NCBI RefSeq assembly: GCF_018691265.1
Contig: NW_024881316.1
Coordinates: 5,852,819-5,916,818 of the forward strand
Origin: Tyto alba
Taxonomy: Eukaryota > Chordata > Aves > Strigiformes > Tytonidae
Length of the DNA: 64,000 nt
Direction of reading: 5' to 3'
In this document: positions 22,121 to 35,700 of the stretch, piece after piece
How positions within the stretch are numbered: the stretch's first letter is position 1
Layout: every line of letters starts with the position of its first letter
Translations under genes and position numbers: made by a program
Notes under the pieces: model-generated
The model's input: only the letters and a program-made list of their open reading frames with translations
Databases searched by the model: none
Told to the model about the DNA's origin: nothing

Positions 22121-25100
22121 CCGCGTGTCGTACTCGAGTTCATGTTTTGAATCTCCTGGATTTTTTATTTAGAACGTCACTTGGTCTTTTGCTGTTGATG
22201 TCCTTTACTTTAGGACTTCATCCTGCTCTTGCTATAGAGATGTTGCTGCTTGCACAGTTAAACAGGATACACATGACAGCACATTAAACACAGGTACAGA
22301 AGGATAAAGGAAGACGTCAAGAACGTAGGAGCAGATGGCAGTAGCTCCAGGTGTAGCACTGTGTTCTTGTTGCATGTTGTCTTCAGCTACAAGTATTTCC
22401 CAATTCCATTAAATAATCCTTTCACACGAGCATATAAAGCTGACTTGTGTTTAAAGGATTTTTTCCGCTCTCATTTTCTAGCTTTTTAAATGGAAGCATA
22501 GTAGTGGCATGAGCATGTGCCATACTGATAGCAGAATATGCCTGTGTGAAATTGCTCTGCAGTTTACTACGGTTGTAAATATTTTGTCAGATTTCTTCAT
22601 GAAATATTGAAGAACTGGTGCTCTGTAGTTTTGTTTCTGCGAGATTCACAGAAATGCAGCTGGCGTCTCACGGGTTCTGCTGTGAGCATCAGTCGTAGAT
22701 CAAGGACAAGTTGTTCCACTTTAGACGTGTCATCAAAACAAACTGGGGCAATTTGCGTGGAGGAAGAATATGAAATGAAATTTTTTGCTCTCAGTGGCAA
22801 GACTTTGACTTTCAAAGAGCTCAGACTCTTTTCCAGTAGTCCTTTACAGCTTTATCTGTTTTATCCAAGTTAATTAGCTAACTCCCACAACACCCTTCCA
22901 GAGTAGATGGGAAGTTACGCGCAGCCGTTGTTTTCCTTCATCTGCTCCGACTCAGCCCTTTAGGCAGGGGTACAGCATGGGTTTCAGCTTAACATATTAT
23001 CTTGTGTGGGCTTCAGCCAGCTATCTGACACACAGCACTGCAACCACAGTGCCTTTTTTTTTTTTTTTTAGACTTCACAGAATTAGCATTTCTCTGAAGT
23101 TCATCCTTCATGTTCTTTTGTTCTTTTATGACACCTTGGACCACTTTTTTTTCCCAGTTTTTGTCCACATGGTTATTCTGCCAAGTTACTGTGAGTTCAC
23201 TGGTTATTTATTCTCCAGCTGTTTCAGTTGTTACGCCCTCCGATTTTCTGTGGTGATGGCACTGTTACATCAGTGTTCACATCACGTGAGTGCGTAGTCT
23301 GTCAGCTCTGTCATCTGACTGCCTCTTCACATACAAAGTTTTCACTTGAGGGCCAACATCATTAGTTATAAGCTATGGTTCTCTTTATGGTACTTAGTGT
23401 TTTGCTTTTTAGAGTGTGAATTTGTAGGAAAATCCATGTTAGACCATGAATGCATCTACCCAGATCTTTTTCCCTCTTGGTGTGTTCATATTTTTTAAAA
23501 ATACATTTAAGGTGGGGTAGAGAACATAAGCAAAAGTTGCAGTTTGCTTTATGAGGTTGGATATTGACAGGTATCCCTGAAATTTTCCATAAAACCTTTC
23601 CTAAAAGATACTAGCAAAAATATGTCATCAAAGTACTACTCCTTTTACCCACTCAATCCTTTAATTTACTTTAGTCATAAACCCAGTTACTGAGTCTTTT
23701 CATTCTGGTTTCTGGACACGTCTGGCTTCTGTTCATTCTTTGAAGTAATTTTTCAGTGGCAAATGGGTTTCAGTAGGAAACGAGGGGGATTATGCAGGAT
23801 GCAAACACGAACGTTGACAAACCATGTTTAACATGGGTGACTGGATAAAAAGGATTATTAAAAGTGAGAAATGCTATGGGATTTTTACTGTCACGTGGAA
23901 AGTTGTATCTAGCGATCGGAAAGCTCTGTCTCACTCCTTGAGCAAAAAGTACATCAGCGTCTCACCCTTTTAGGACTGTAATATAATGTCAGGGTTGGCG
24001 TTTGAGCTCCAGTGATGGTGTAGGATGTGCGATGTGCCTTTGGGCTAGGAAATCTTGGAGATGACACTTTCAGAATTTCAGATGACATTTTCCAGGGGAA
24101 GAAGTGTTGCTGCCACTACCAGTCAGCAGTTCTGGTCCTTTTACTGCTCTAGCAGGCAGCGGGGGCTTGTTTGCCGCAAAGGTTTCGGTGGCTGTCAGAG
24201 CGCTGAGCCTCCTGGCCCGCTGATGGGTGACTCTGCCCGGTTGCTAACTGTGATGGATGTGGTTCTTGCTCTGATTGGGTGACATTTGCTCTAGCGGCGG
24301 GCAAGCCAAAATGCCACAGGTGATGCTCGGAACGAACGTCTAAAATATATCAGCTTGCAGCTTACATCAAAACGTGTAGCAATTCTGCAAGATCTTATAC
24401 TGACCCGTACAAGGCTCTTCTTTCTGTATGCTTGACCGTTAGGTGGAAGCTCATAAAGACCCTTCACAGATGTGCTGTGGAGCATCTTGGCCTTCGGATT
24501 TCATCTGCACATCTGTGCTGCTCCTCAGCTCCTTGCTTTGGTGCTAGGCTGCTGTTGACAGCTGGACAGTTCTGTTAAGTTACATGAAAGTGCTAATTTT
24601 TCACTATATTCACTGCATGCTGTGCCTTTTCAGTGTGATGCAGGGTTTTTTTGCATTAGCGACATAAAATGTTGTAATTTTAACTTGGAAGTTTGACCAC
24701 CAAGTGGTGGGACAGCTGGAATTTCAGATACCTTAGATGAATTGAGGAATTGAAGGAAATGTATTTGCCCCAGCTTCTTTGAATTCAGGTGCTCACTGAT
24801 GAAATATTAACAATACTGGTTTCACAGTTAATGGGCAGTCTTGCTGGGAGAATCTTACCCGTGTCCAAAATAGTACCTGGAGACTATCTGTAGATTCACT
24901 TGGCTGTATTTCGTAGGGTAAGTATGCTTAGATGAGCTGGTGGTTACTACACTATTTTTACCTTGTCTGCGTTCTAGTAATGCAACTGTAATCCTCCTAG
25001 TTAATCAAGAATCGGGAAAAATGTGGTGATAGGTATTACACAGAACAAAAATATGGTGCTTGCCTGAAAGAGCTGGCGCTCTATTTATAAGAGGAGTGAA

Positions 25101-28100
25101 AAAGTGGATCATGGTAGATTGAAAGAGTGATATGGTAGTAGTCAGCATGGCAGGTTAATTCTTCAACATAGTGATGATCTGGTTTGGGTTTCTTATTAGC
25201 ATCATAGTAAAGGTACAGCATGGGAAAACTCACTCCAGGTGGCACACTTAAAAATTTAGCAAGTGAGCTGTAGACATTGTAGGAGGAGGGACTCAAACCC
25301 TTAAGTAAGGAGTGCAAGATGAAAAGACAAGAATAGGTTTTGGGGAGCTTAGACAGTGAAAACATAGTTTGCTTCTTTATCTCTCTTGCATAAAGATGCT
25401 GTGAAGAGGAATGACCTGTTTTTTCTTGTTATTGTTTTTTTTTTTTTTTTCCCAAAAAAAGAAAAAATGAATTCTGGTTCACACTAGCCTTGTATCTTTT
25501 ATTGGTCCTAGCTCTACTGACTTCTGTTAAAATATAAAATAAAATAATTAAAAAAAAATTATTTTTTTAGGAAGTACATCCAGCTCTTTTTAGTTTCTAA
25601 ATATATACTTTATGAAGAGTGTGCATTTCTAAATATAGAAATATTAATGCTGTTAAATATAGACTATATACATTTAAAATAGTCTAGGCATGCCTTAGAT
25701 TTAACTTAAATTTTGTACATTGATTTTTTGGCACTTTGGCAAATTTGAAGCTTTTAAAATGAAGTAGGCAGATCATTTGGCTGCTTTTGAAGTGGTTTGT
25801 TCTTTCTAGAAAGGTGTAAATGAGCAGTTGTAGTCAGGAGCTTTTGATCTCAATTGACTTTTTGTAGGCAGACTGGCATTAGGAGTCTTTTAAGAAGCAA
25901 AAAGTAAACTGAAAATAGCAAGTGATGATGATTACACTTCAGGCTCTTGTATGCTGAGCTCAAAGAATCTAAACACATTTGACAAGGACTAGTTCTTAGG
26001 TTTGTGTGAAATGATTGTTTAAAAGGAAGAGATTTAGCTCTTTCTATTTTTAGCTTTTTCCCCATGAAACTGCATAATTTCTACTTAAGATTTTTACTGC
26101 ATACCAAATAGAGATTAGGGTGGAGCTAAAATACCCTCTGAACTCAGCTTTTTCTACCACAAAAATCAGGGGGTTTTTATTTGTCAGATTCATTAGTCAC
26201 GTATCATTTGTGCTGTGACTTGATTTGGTGTATACAAAATAAAAAACTTACTGTATTTGTTTTTCCATCACAAAAAGAAACTTCTGAACAGGGATTCATG
26301 GAGTCTTCTTTCTGAATAGGGAAAGAGGCAGAGTCTGTCTCCTTTTAGGACACTCCGCAGTTGATGGCTGTAGCCACAAATTACTCACTGACCATATTAA
26401 AAAACCAGGAGATTGGGTTGGACAGAGGCAAATCATGGGAATATTGCTGCAGTTTTTAATCTTCAGTGTATCAAGTTCATTTTGAGTAAATTGTTAATTT
26501 CTCCTCTGTCTGATTGTCCTGAATGGCTTGTGTCTATGGCCAACGGAAACCTCCAGAATTTCTCTCGTGATTTTTTTTCTGGGCTGTATTTTACGCTTTC
26601 TTGGGTCTATGTTTGTTGAGGGTTTTATTCCAATAAAATCTCAATCTTTCATTTCCCATAAACAGAAATATTTCTGAGAAGTAATTTCTGAAGCACCTTA
26701 GATTTCTTCATTGTTTATCTCAATTAAATATAGTAATAAAATTCCTAGCGTAAACATTTTGATTTTGAAATGTTGATCGTGTTTTTAATGGTTAAGAGAG
26801 ATCTTTTACTTGTAAAGTTTCTGTCCTCAAATATACTGGAAAAGGGCAGATAGTACTGCATATATACTGTGCTGCTTGCATTGTAGATGCATGCTCAGTA
26901 GCTCGTTGCTCTTACTCGTCCATCCCACTTACATGCTTTTCAAAATCAGGCACAGACCCTTGCTGGCTAGGTCCTTGATGTGCTGTTCTTTTCCAAGAGC
27001 TCATAGGTCAGTAAACATTGTCTGATGGATGACTGTCTATATGTGTGTTCATGAAAACTGATTAATCCGATGGTCCGTGTTATCTTTTGTTCTGCCTGCT
27101 CTTACTGAGAGAAGACTGAGAAGTCTTCAGATTGCTCGGTGGGTTCCCAAACCTGCAATGTGAATGCCAGCTTCTTATGCCAGTGTTCATTTCTAATGCC
27201 ATGTTGGATTATGTTGGGCTAGAAGTGCCATGTTTTCAGCCATTGCAGGTATCAGCTGACTCTCTTTTCCATGTGTCCTGAAGGACCCTCGAGAGTGGGT
27301 TCAGTGGTGGGCTGTGCGTGCCCTGATCTGGATTGTATCACCTGGCCTACGGGCCACAGGATTTCACAGGTGGTAAAAGCTTGCTGGTATTTCAGCTGGT
27401 CGGGCCCAAATTGTTTTTTGACAAAGTTATTTGAGCTCTCAAAATGTACTGATAGGAACAATACTTTTGGATTAAATCTGTGATTTGGACAGTCTTACAT
27501 AATCTGTCCAGAGAGATAAAAATTTTTATGCTGAAATGAACTCATAGATTGTTTATGTCAATGTTGAAATAACCTAAACACAACTACGTTCCTTTAGGAA
27601 GGACATTTTTGCTGTCTTTGCTATTGAGTCTTTACATAATATAGAGTAAAATCACGGGCTTTCTAACAGTAGCTGTGTTGGCCTTACTGTTTGATGAATG
27701 TCTTGATTAATCTTGTGCTCAATTAAGTGGCAGTGCAACAAGTGTGGTGATGGGTAGTTTCATGTGAAGCTTGGATATATGATAAAATGCGAAGGCAGAA
27801 ATACACAGTTGAAGTTGTTTGGGTCTGAAGCACTTTTTCCTTTTCTAGGGATGCCATGATCCATGGACGTTGATGTACGTTAGATATGCTAACCTTTGTT
27901 GAATATAAATAGTCAAGAGCTGGAATATTCAGATCTTTCTTACTGTATGAACATGATTTGCAAAGCTACAAAATCAGCAAAGCTGAATTCAGTGGCATTG
28001 TTCACTTACATGTCTAGGCATTTGAAGCTTTATACTCTTAAGTACGGGAAGTTTTGAAAGCTATAATTTAAGAACATCATGGTATTTAATATAGTATAAA

Positions 28101-29642
28101 CTGACTGCTACGTAAATGCAGCATGCTGCAAAAAAGGAAGTGCATTTTGAAAGGTTGAGGAGACAATGAAGCCGTCGATGAAAGGAAGCAGAGAGTAAAG
28201 GTTTCTTTCATACTCTACAGAAATTTGAGTTGTCCAAAGTAAATCTCTAATTGATACGTTCATGCAGAAAACCTCCAGCACTAACAGCATGTGTGCCAGG
28301 TGCAGAGATGTCTGTCCAGGTCCGTAGGAACCTGGAACAGGATCTCTGAGGCCCAGACTGCCTGCTTCACTTCTGTGAAGGCTGTTCAGATACCAGTGGT
28401 GGTGGTGCTCTAATATCAGTATTGATGACTGTTCTGCTGACTGGCTTAGTGGGTGAGAAAGGAGAGGGAATGCTGAGTTCAATATACAGGTCAATTCCTG
28501 TGTCTCTCAGAGCTTCAGTAGTACAAAGGTCTAAAGGCATATACAGAGAAGATGTAAAAACTTCCGTAGATAAACTTTTAAACTTATCTACTTGATCTGT
28601 AGCAAGAACGTATCTTTTGCTATTCTGCAATGTAGGACATTTTAGAGGTTTTCTATACATAAATGAGGTAGCACAGTTGAAAATGTTTGGTACTGGTGGC
28701 TCAGGTGACATTATTAACTGGTATGTAGTATGCAACAAAGTGTATTTTTTTTCCTGAACAGAATGGCTCACAGGTTTGCAGTGTTTGAATACTTGCCTAT
28801 CTTACATTCATATGCTCTGTATATGAAAACATAAATTTGTTTTTATGAAACACATTGTTAAAAGACAACTTGTATACTAAGCCTCAGAAACTGTGGTGCA
28901 CAGCTACATTCCTTCAGTGAATTCAAATTTGGATTTTGATTAAATGACTGGCGTGCTGAAATCTCTGGGGATTTTTAAAAAAAAAGTTTAGTGGCAAATA
29001 CTTACCCTTTAATTCTGTTCCTCATAGGACTCCTTGATTAACGACCCATATTTCCTATGAGACATTTCATCTGTATGGATTCTTTGATGTTTAAGAGAGG
29101 GGTCAGCTTGCACTCCAGTCTGTCCTCACTCATAGGAGAGGACGCTTTCATGAGATTTGGATTACTTTTGTATTTTATTGAAGTGTTTGAAATTGCTCAA
29201 AAGCTTTTAGGGAATGTGCAAGGGTAAACAGTGACTAAAACCTTTCATGAGGAAGGTATGTTAAGGAAGAGAAGCTTCTATTTTGATGATGTTTTAGTGG
29301 TGAGGTATGGCTGGAGCTCTGTAGTAGTTTACAATAACAAAAATAAAGAAAATCTTGGTATCTCAAATATTTTAACACTGCTGTCTGGAAGCAGGTGTCC
29401 CCTGTAGCTACATCTACAATATATAATGTCATGTAATGTAACAAACTGATCTTTCACATTCCTAAGAGTTCATTCCTGACACATTCATACTCCTTGTTAC
29501 ACAATAGCTGACATTAGTCAAAGCCTAAAACTACGTTCATGAGGTTTGAATGTGTGATTTGATCTCATGCTTTTAGAGTTCAAACTCACTACATCTGATT
29601 AAGCGTTTGAACAATACAGCAACCCCTGTTTCTTTTTTCTAG
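22121..29642 (+). other. USP45 5' intron (non-coding)
   Basis: About 7.5 kb between the CpG island and the first coding exon. No coding exon was found. It contains T-rich and A/T-rich runs (for example 25430-25460 and 25540-25570) and otherwise ordinary intronic sequence. Open frames such as 28108-28494 and 28367-28771 on the minus strand show no recognisable protein. Confidence 0.6.
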
Positions 29643-29652
29643 TAAGTAACAG

Positions 29653-29752
29653 ATGCGGGTGAAAGATCCATCAAGAGCCAACTCTGAGAAACCAAAGAGA
29701 AGCAAAAGGCCTAACAGGCCACAGGATGAGGACTCTTCAGATGATATTTCAG
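29653..29752 (+). CDS. USP45: USP45 first coding exon
   Basis: Starts at ATG 29653 and encodes [20 protein letters not shown] then [13 protein letters not shown] plus one base; donor gtaagt. Two AGs could serve as acceptor: 29641-29642 after a strong pyrimidine tract, giving 10 bases of 5' UTR, or 29651-29652 directly before the ATG. The first is favoured. Confidence 0.95.
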
Positions 29753-32700
29753 GTAAGTACATTAGGTGATCTTTGGCCCTAAGGTTGAGGGCTAATAACT
29801 TTGATGTTGACTGATGAAAACCACAAATCAGGGGTACCATTACCATCAAATACTTTTTTTGTTTAAATTTATAACAGTAATATCCCCAGTTAGGTGTTTA
29901 TGACATGATTGGTTGTTACACTATGTGACTGCCCTGAAGAGCCGGAGAGTTGGTTGATCTTCAGTGACAGCCTTTTCAGAGCAGGAGAATGGCCTTTCTG
30001 GTGTGAGGAAGGTCAAGCATGCGTGGCAGCAGTCTGCTTGGCTGAATGGGAAGATTCCAGCTGAGCTCAGAAGCAAAAGGAAAGGCAGAGAGGATGGAGG
30101 AAGGTTTGAGCTGCCCTTGGAGGTGCCTTGAGTGTGCAGGGAATGGGCTTAGGTAAGCCAGCCTCAGTTAGAGTTGAATCTGATGAGGGATGTGAAGGGT
30201 AAGATAGACTTGTATGAACACTGTGCTGGTAAAAGGAAGGATAGGGCATGTGTAAGCGTGCTGCTTGAGGGGGCAGGGGACCTGGGGACATGAGAAAAGG
30301 CTGAGGAACTCAGTCCTTTCTTTGCCTCCATCTTCACACGTAAGCTCTGCACTCGGTCCTTCCCGATCCCCCAGCCTAATGGCATACTCTGGGATTTAAG
30401 CATTGTCCAGAGTATAACAAAATTGAGAGCTGTGAAGCAAACTGGACATGCAACAAGCTCGTGGGTCAGATGGGATGCATCTGAAGGTGCTTGAGAGAGC
30501 TGGGTGATGTCATTGTGAGGCTATGCTCTGTCGTCTTCCTGAACAACAAACTGGGGAGAGAAGTTGATAATATGCTCGGAGGGTAGGTCTGCCATTCAGT
30601 CACCTAGACTGGCTGGAGAAATGGGCTGGCAGAAACTTCCTGGAGTTCAACACGGGCAAGTGGAGAGTTTAGCACCTGGGCCAAAATAACCACATGCAAT
30701 TGCAAGGTGGGAATCAATGGCTCGAAAGCAACTTTGCGGAAAAGGTCCTGGAGGTCCTAGTGCATATGCTGAACAAAAGCAAGTAGTGTGGCTTGTGGCT
30801 ACTGTATTAACTAGAGCACAGGGCGAGTTACGTGGTTCTTTCCATCTTTTCAGTACTTGCAAGACTTCACCTGGAGTACTGTGTCCAGTTGTGGCTCCCT
30901 GTTACAAAAAGAACGTTGACTTGTCTGAGTGAGTCCAGCAAGTCCAGCAATGGGTCACCCCCTCCAGGTTGTTAAGGAGATTGAGAACAGGATGTGTGAA
31001 GACGGGCTGAAGGGAGTGGCTTTGTTTAGCTGAAGGAGTGAAAACACAGGTTTTTTTATTTGACTGCCTGACAGGTGGTTATAGAGAAGGCAGAGCCAGG
31101 ATCTTCTAGGAGGTCCACAATGGAAGGATTAAAGGCAGCAGACAAAAGTTAGGTCAAGGAAATTTTGGTTAGTATGAGGAAATTTATCTTATTTTCACCT
31201 TAAGGATGGTAAGACAGAAAACTGATTTTCTAGTGAGTTGGTGAAACCATTGTCCTTGAAGATATTCAACACTCAGCTGAACAAAGCTATCAGCAACCAG
31301 ATCTAAATTTGTATTTGGCCTTGTTTTGAATGAGGATTTGGATAACATGGCCTTCAGAGGTTCCTTCAAACCTAGTTTATTCTGTGATATTATAGTGAAA
31401 TCTGTGCAAAAAATAAGAGAAGAATAGTGGTTGATATTCATGTTCAGGATGGGCAGTTGTAGTAGGGATACATGGGTATTTGAAAATCTTTCTTTATGGT
31501 TTGAAAGTGAGATCAACTGCCTGTGTTATATGCAAAAATAGATTTATGTAGTATTGTTGTGGTTTAAACCCAGCCAGCAGCCACACACCACGCAGCTGCT
31601 CGCTCACCCTCTTCCACCCTTAGGGAATGGGATTGAGAGTTGGAAGGGTAAGGGTAAGGAGACTCATAGGTTGAGATAAAACCAATTTAATAACTAATAA
31701 GATAAAATTAAAATAATAATAAAGTAATAATAGAAAATACAAGCAGGTAATGCACAATGTGATTGCTCACCACCCGTTGACTGATGGCCGGCCCATTCCC
31801 AGCTAGTGATCCCAGAGAAGAGAGAATCCTGAAACCACCATCTCGAAAACCTGAGTGGAGGTACCCTTACCTATATTCTGAGCATGACGTTAGATGATGT
31901 GGAATAATCTGTTGGCCAATTTGGGTCTATTGCTCTGGCTATACTCCCCCCCCCCAGCTTCTTGTGTACCTGCACACTAGCAGGACATGAGAAATTGAAA
32001 AGTCCTTGGTTCCTTAGCAACAACTGAAGCCACCAGTACGTTATCAACATTCTTCTCATATCCAATCGCATACTGAATCAAAAACAAAGCACTATTCTAG
32101 CTATTAAGAAGGAAGGAAAAAAACCCCAATTAGCTTTATCCCAGCCAAAACCAGGACAAGTATTTTACTGTTGACAAAGAAACCAACCAAAACCCAGGGA
32201 AATTAATTTTGTAAAAAAAGTAATTCTTGTACTTTTGTACAAAGTAGTTTATCTGTTTTTAAGTGGTGACGTTCGCTGACTCGAGAAGTATTTTCATTAT
32301 AGAAAGACTGAAATAGATCCTTCCTAAAATGCAGTATATGAGGAGCAGCTGGCTGATTTTTCCTATTTTAGTTCTTTGCTATTTTTTTTTTCCTAATGCT
32401 GAATTTATTGAAGACTCTGCGATTTTAGCATACACGTGTTCCCTTTCATGCCTCTTATTTTTGATGGGTGAAAGTGAGTATGTGTTGTTTTCTCTAGGCT
32501 TAACCTGCCAGCACGTGAGCCAAGCAGTGGATGTGCATCATGTGAAGAGAGCGGTAGCTCAGAGCGTCTGGTCAATATGTGCAGAATGTCTGAAGGAGAG
32601 GCGGATGAGTGACGGTGAGCCTGTGGCACCTTCGGACATATGGCTGTGTCTCAAATGTGGCTCTCAGGTAAGCATACGCTGTAAATTTATGGAGGTGGCT

Positions 32701-35700
32701 TGGCCCTGATTTTCTAAAAGATATGACTGGTTTGGATCCTTGTCTGTTTGGCATCTCATTACCTTCAGTGAAACAGTGTAACCTAAGTGCTTATTTATGA
32801 GACTCCATTCTTCAGCTTCCTCAGTGGAGTGGGATGTGGCCTTACATTCTTGTCTCGTTTTTGGCAGTGTTTTGGGTTAGCTTTATCTGTTTTGGTGTGG
32901 TTTGGCATCACAAGTAGTACGTGATGGTCCTGCTTTTTCTCTGTTCTTCATCTGCATGCTCTTGCCACTTGGCTTCAGGAACCGTGTGGTTGCAAAATGC
33001 ATCTGTTCAGCTGGCTCATCTGGCAGAAGATCCTGCAAATACAAATGAATGAAAAAACAAATATGTGTATTGCTCAATCAGCTTATACTGTGGACACTCA
33101 GTTGCTAGGTTTGATTGAAACCAGGCAGAAATGAGTGTGCTGGAGTGAGAATGGTGCTTTTTGTGGCAGCTAGCCATTAGATTGGATCAGTTATAATGTC
33201 ACATTGTGGCCTCAGAGTTTAAAGTGGAAGGTCCTGACCCCAAGGGCTTGGACAGGTTTCTACTCTTAGAGTGAAGTAAAGCCTGACACAGAAAAATTCA
33301 GTTTACAGGCAGTGTTACTCATGGTTCAGCTAATAGTTGCCTGAACAAAGCATTTCACAGTTTTCTTAGACTTTCAGTGGGTCTTACAGAAGACAGTTTC
33401 CTACCAGTATTTGAACAGATTTAATTTTGCAAAGAAACGTGCTATTTTCAGGCTTCAGAAGATCGTTAACTAGATCTGAGGAGGACCTGTATATCTTGTC
33501 TCTCAAAATTTGTAGTTAAGGGGGGCTTTTAAAAGGAGTTAACTGTGTGCTTTTTCATGTTTATGCTGTTAATAGCCTCCAAAACTTATGCCTCGTTCAG
33601 AGACCAGACCTGAATCTTCTAAGTCCCACTCTGTAGGTACATGAAAAATAGCAAATGCTTTCTCTCAAAGTTGCTGTACATAAATGGTGTGTTCTGAGTA
33701 GCTTTTTACTACAAAACAATTTATGTATCTTTTGAATGTGCTGTCTGGAATACATTTGGCATTCTTCAGCAGTAAAGGTTACCTGTGCTTTTCTTTCCTT
33801 GATATTCTGTGGACCACCTATGCTACATAGTCATTTCATTCACTCATTCACTTTTTTTTTTTTTTTTCCCTAGAGAATTCTCACTTTTGTGAATGGCATA
33901 ATTTTCTGTCAAATAATACTCATTCAATACTTACTCAAAAGCTAGAAATTATTTCTGTTAGGTTAAAGCAAACAATAATTTTCTATACTTTTAACTGATT
34001 TTTCCAAGTAGAAAAGGTGAGATTTTGGTTTTGTATTGTCATTGATTTTTCTTTATTAGTAAAAAGAAAATGTGTTCATTAAAAAAAAAAAGTTATTTGA
34101 TATATTTGAAATACTGGATTATAAAGAATGTTAAACCCTCTCAATCCTTGAGAATGCTGGGTGAGTGTTTAGGGCAGTATAGCTTTCTGTCTGATTTTGA
34201 AAAGTGAAGTTTTTGTAGCTTATTTACTAGTAATACAGTCTTTTCCTAGTGTTGACGTTTCCTTTTTTAGGGATGTAGTAAGAACTCAGAAGGCCAGCAT
34301 TCTCTGAAACACTTCCAAACAGCACGCACAGAACCTCATTGCATTGTTATCAATCTCAGCACATGGATCATATGGTAAGAATGAGTGTGCAGGTGTTCAT
34401 GTATGCTTGAATGTCAGGACTAGTTATAACTTAAAGCACTGTCTTCTCATGGTAAAGAATGATTCTGAGAGATAAAATGAATACCTTATATAGAGGAAAG
34501 GCAGGCTTTCTGGAAAGAAAATTAGTTTGTCCTCAGGACTCTCAGAGGGGTCACAAATCAATGCTAAGGTAGAAGTTTGGGTCCACTGTGTTGTGTAGAG
34601 AGCTGGCTGGTTATAGGAGTTTGTTCTTCCTGCTTGTTTCTGTATGATTATTTGCAGGACTATAAACTGAGATTGCTTAAATCTGTAAGTATTGCATTAA
34701 ATTGGGGCTGATCTATGGAAGAGCATATATGGGATGAGAGAATGCAATTTTATTCCTCTTTTTAGCATGAAAAATTGAAACCTAGAGCTTAAATAATTTG
34801 CTTAAAGGTGTTTGACATGTTTGTTAGAGCTGGGAGGTGCATCCAGATACTATGAATTCCAGTTAGTTTCTTTTTTTTTTTTTTAAGGTGTTATGAATGT
34901 GATGAAGAGCTGTCAACACATTGCAACAAAAAGGTTTTGGCTCAGATAGTTGACTTTCTTCAAAAACATGGTTCCAGGGCTGAACCAAGTAAGTTTACAT
35001 AAACAGTTTTATCTGAAGATATCTGTAATGTACTGTCTGTAAAAATGAGTATTTCAGATTTTGAGTAATGTTAAACATACGGTTGAAAAATTGTGTATGA
35101 TGCAATTACAATTCAATTGGTAATTGCACAATTACTTGTGCAAGTAATGCCTGTCATAGTGGTTTTCATAAAAGTAATTTAATTTTATTTCCTACAGTAT
35201 GGTTATGTTTTATGTTTGGGCACCATAGGACTATATATTCCTCTAGCTGCATGTGCATAAATCCTACTGGTTTTAAGAGGTGATACATATTTTTTGAGGG
35301 GAAAAAAATGAAGGGCCATTCAGAAATACATATTTTATATTTTGATCTATTCACACGTTGCTTGTTAAATTATTCAATTGTAATAAATTAATAAATTGCT
35401 ACCTTTTGCATCTTTTTGTTTGGAGTAATGAAAATACAGTATGTGATTTCACTTTCGTTCACAGCTTCAGTTTCAAGTTTCTGTGTGGTAATAAATTGGT
35501 ATTTCAGCTTACTTGCAGATTAAAATGCTGTAGTGTTTGTTTCAGTTAATAAAATGATAACAATTTCATTCTGGTTTTGTACTGCTGGATAAGACTTTCA
35601 GAGTGATATGACTGTGTGCTTCATGGTTTAGATTCTTAATTTATGAATCTTCAGAGAATCTAAAGTTTTCAGAGTGTGGTGCTTAGAAGTTTTCTATGAA

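Noticed and set aside
28108..28771. Two minus-strand open frames (128 and 134 codons) in the USP45 5' intron
   Set aside because: No domain, no splice partner and no codon signature seen; likely chance.
30717..30932. Small open frame at 30717-30932
   Set aside because: Falls in the CR1 fragment, whose own reading frame is broken by indels.
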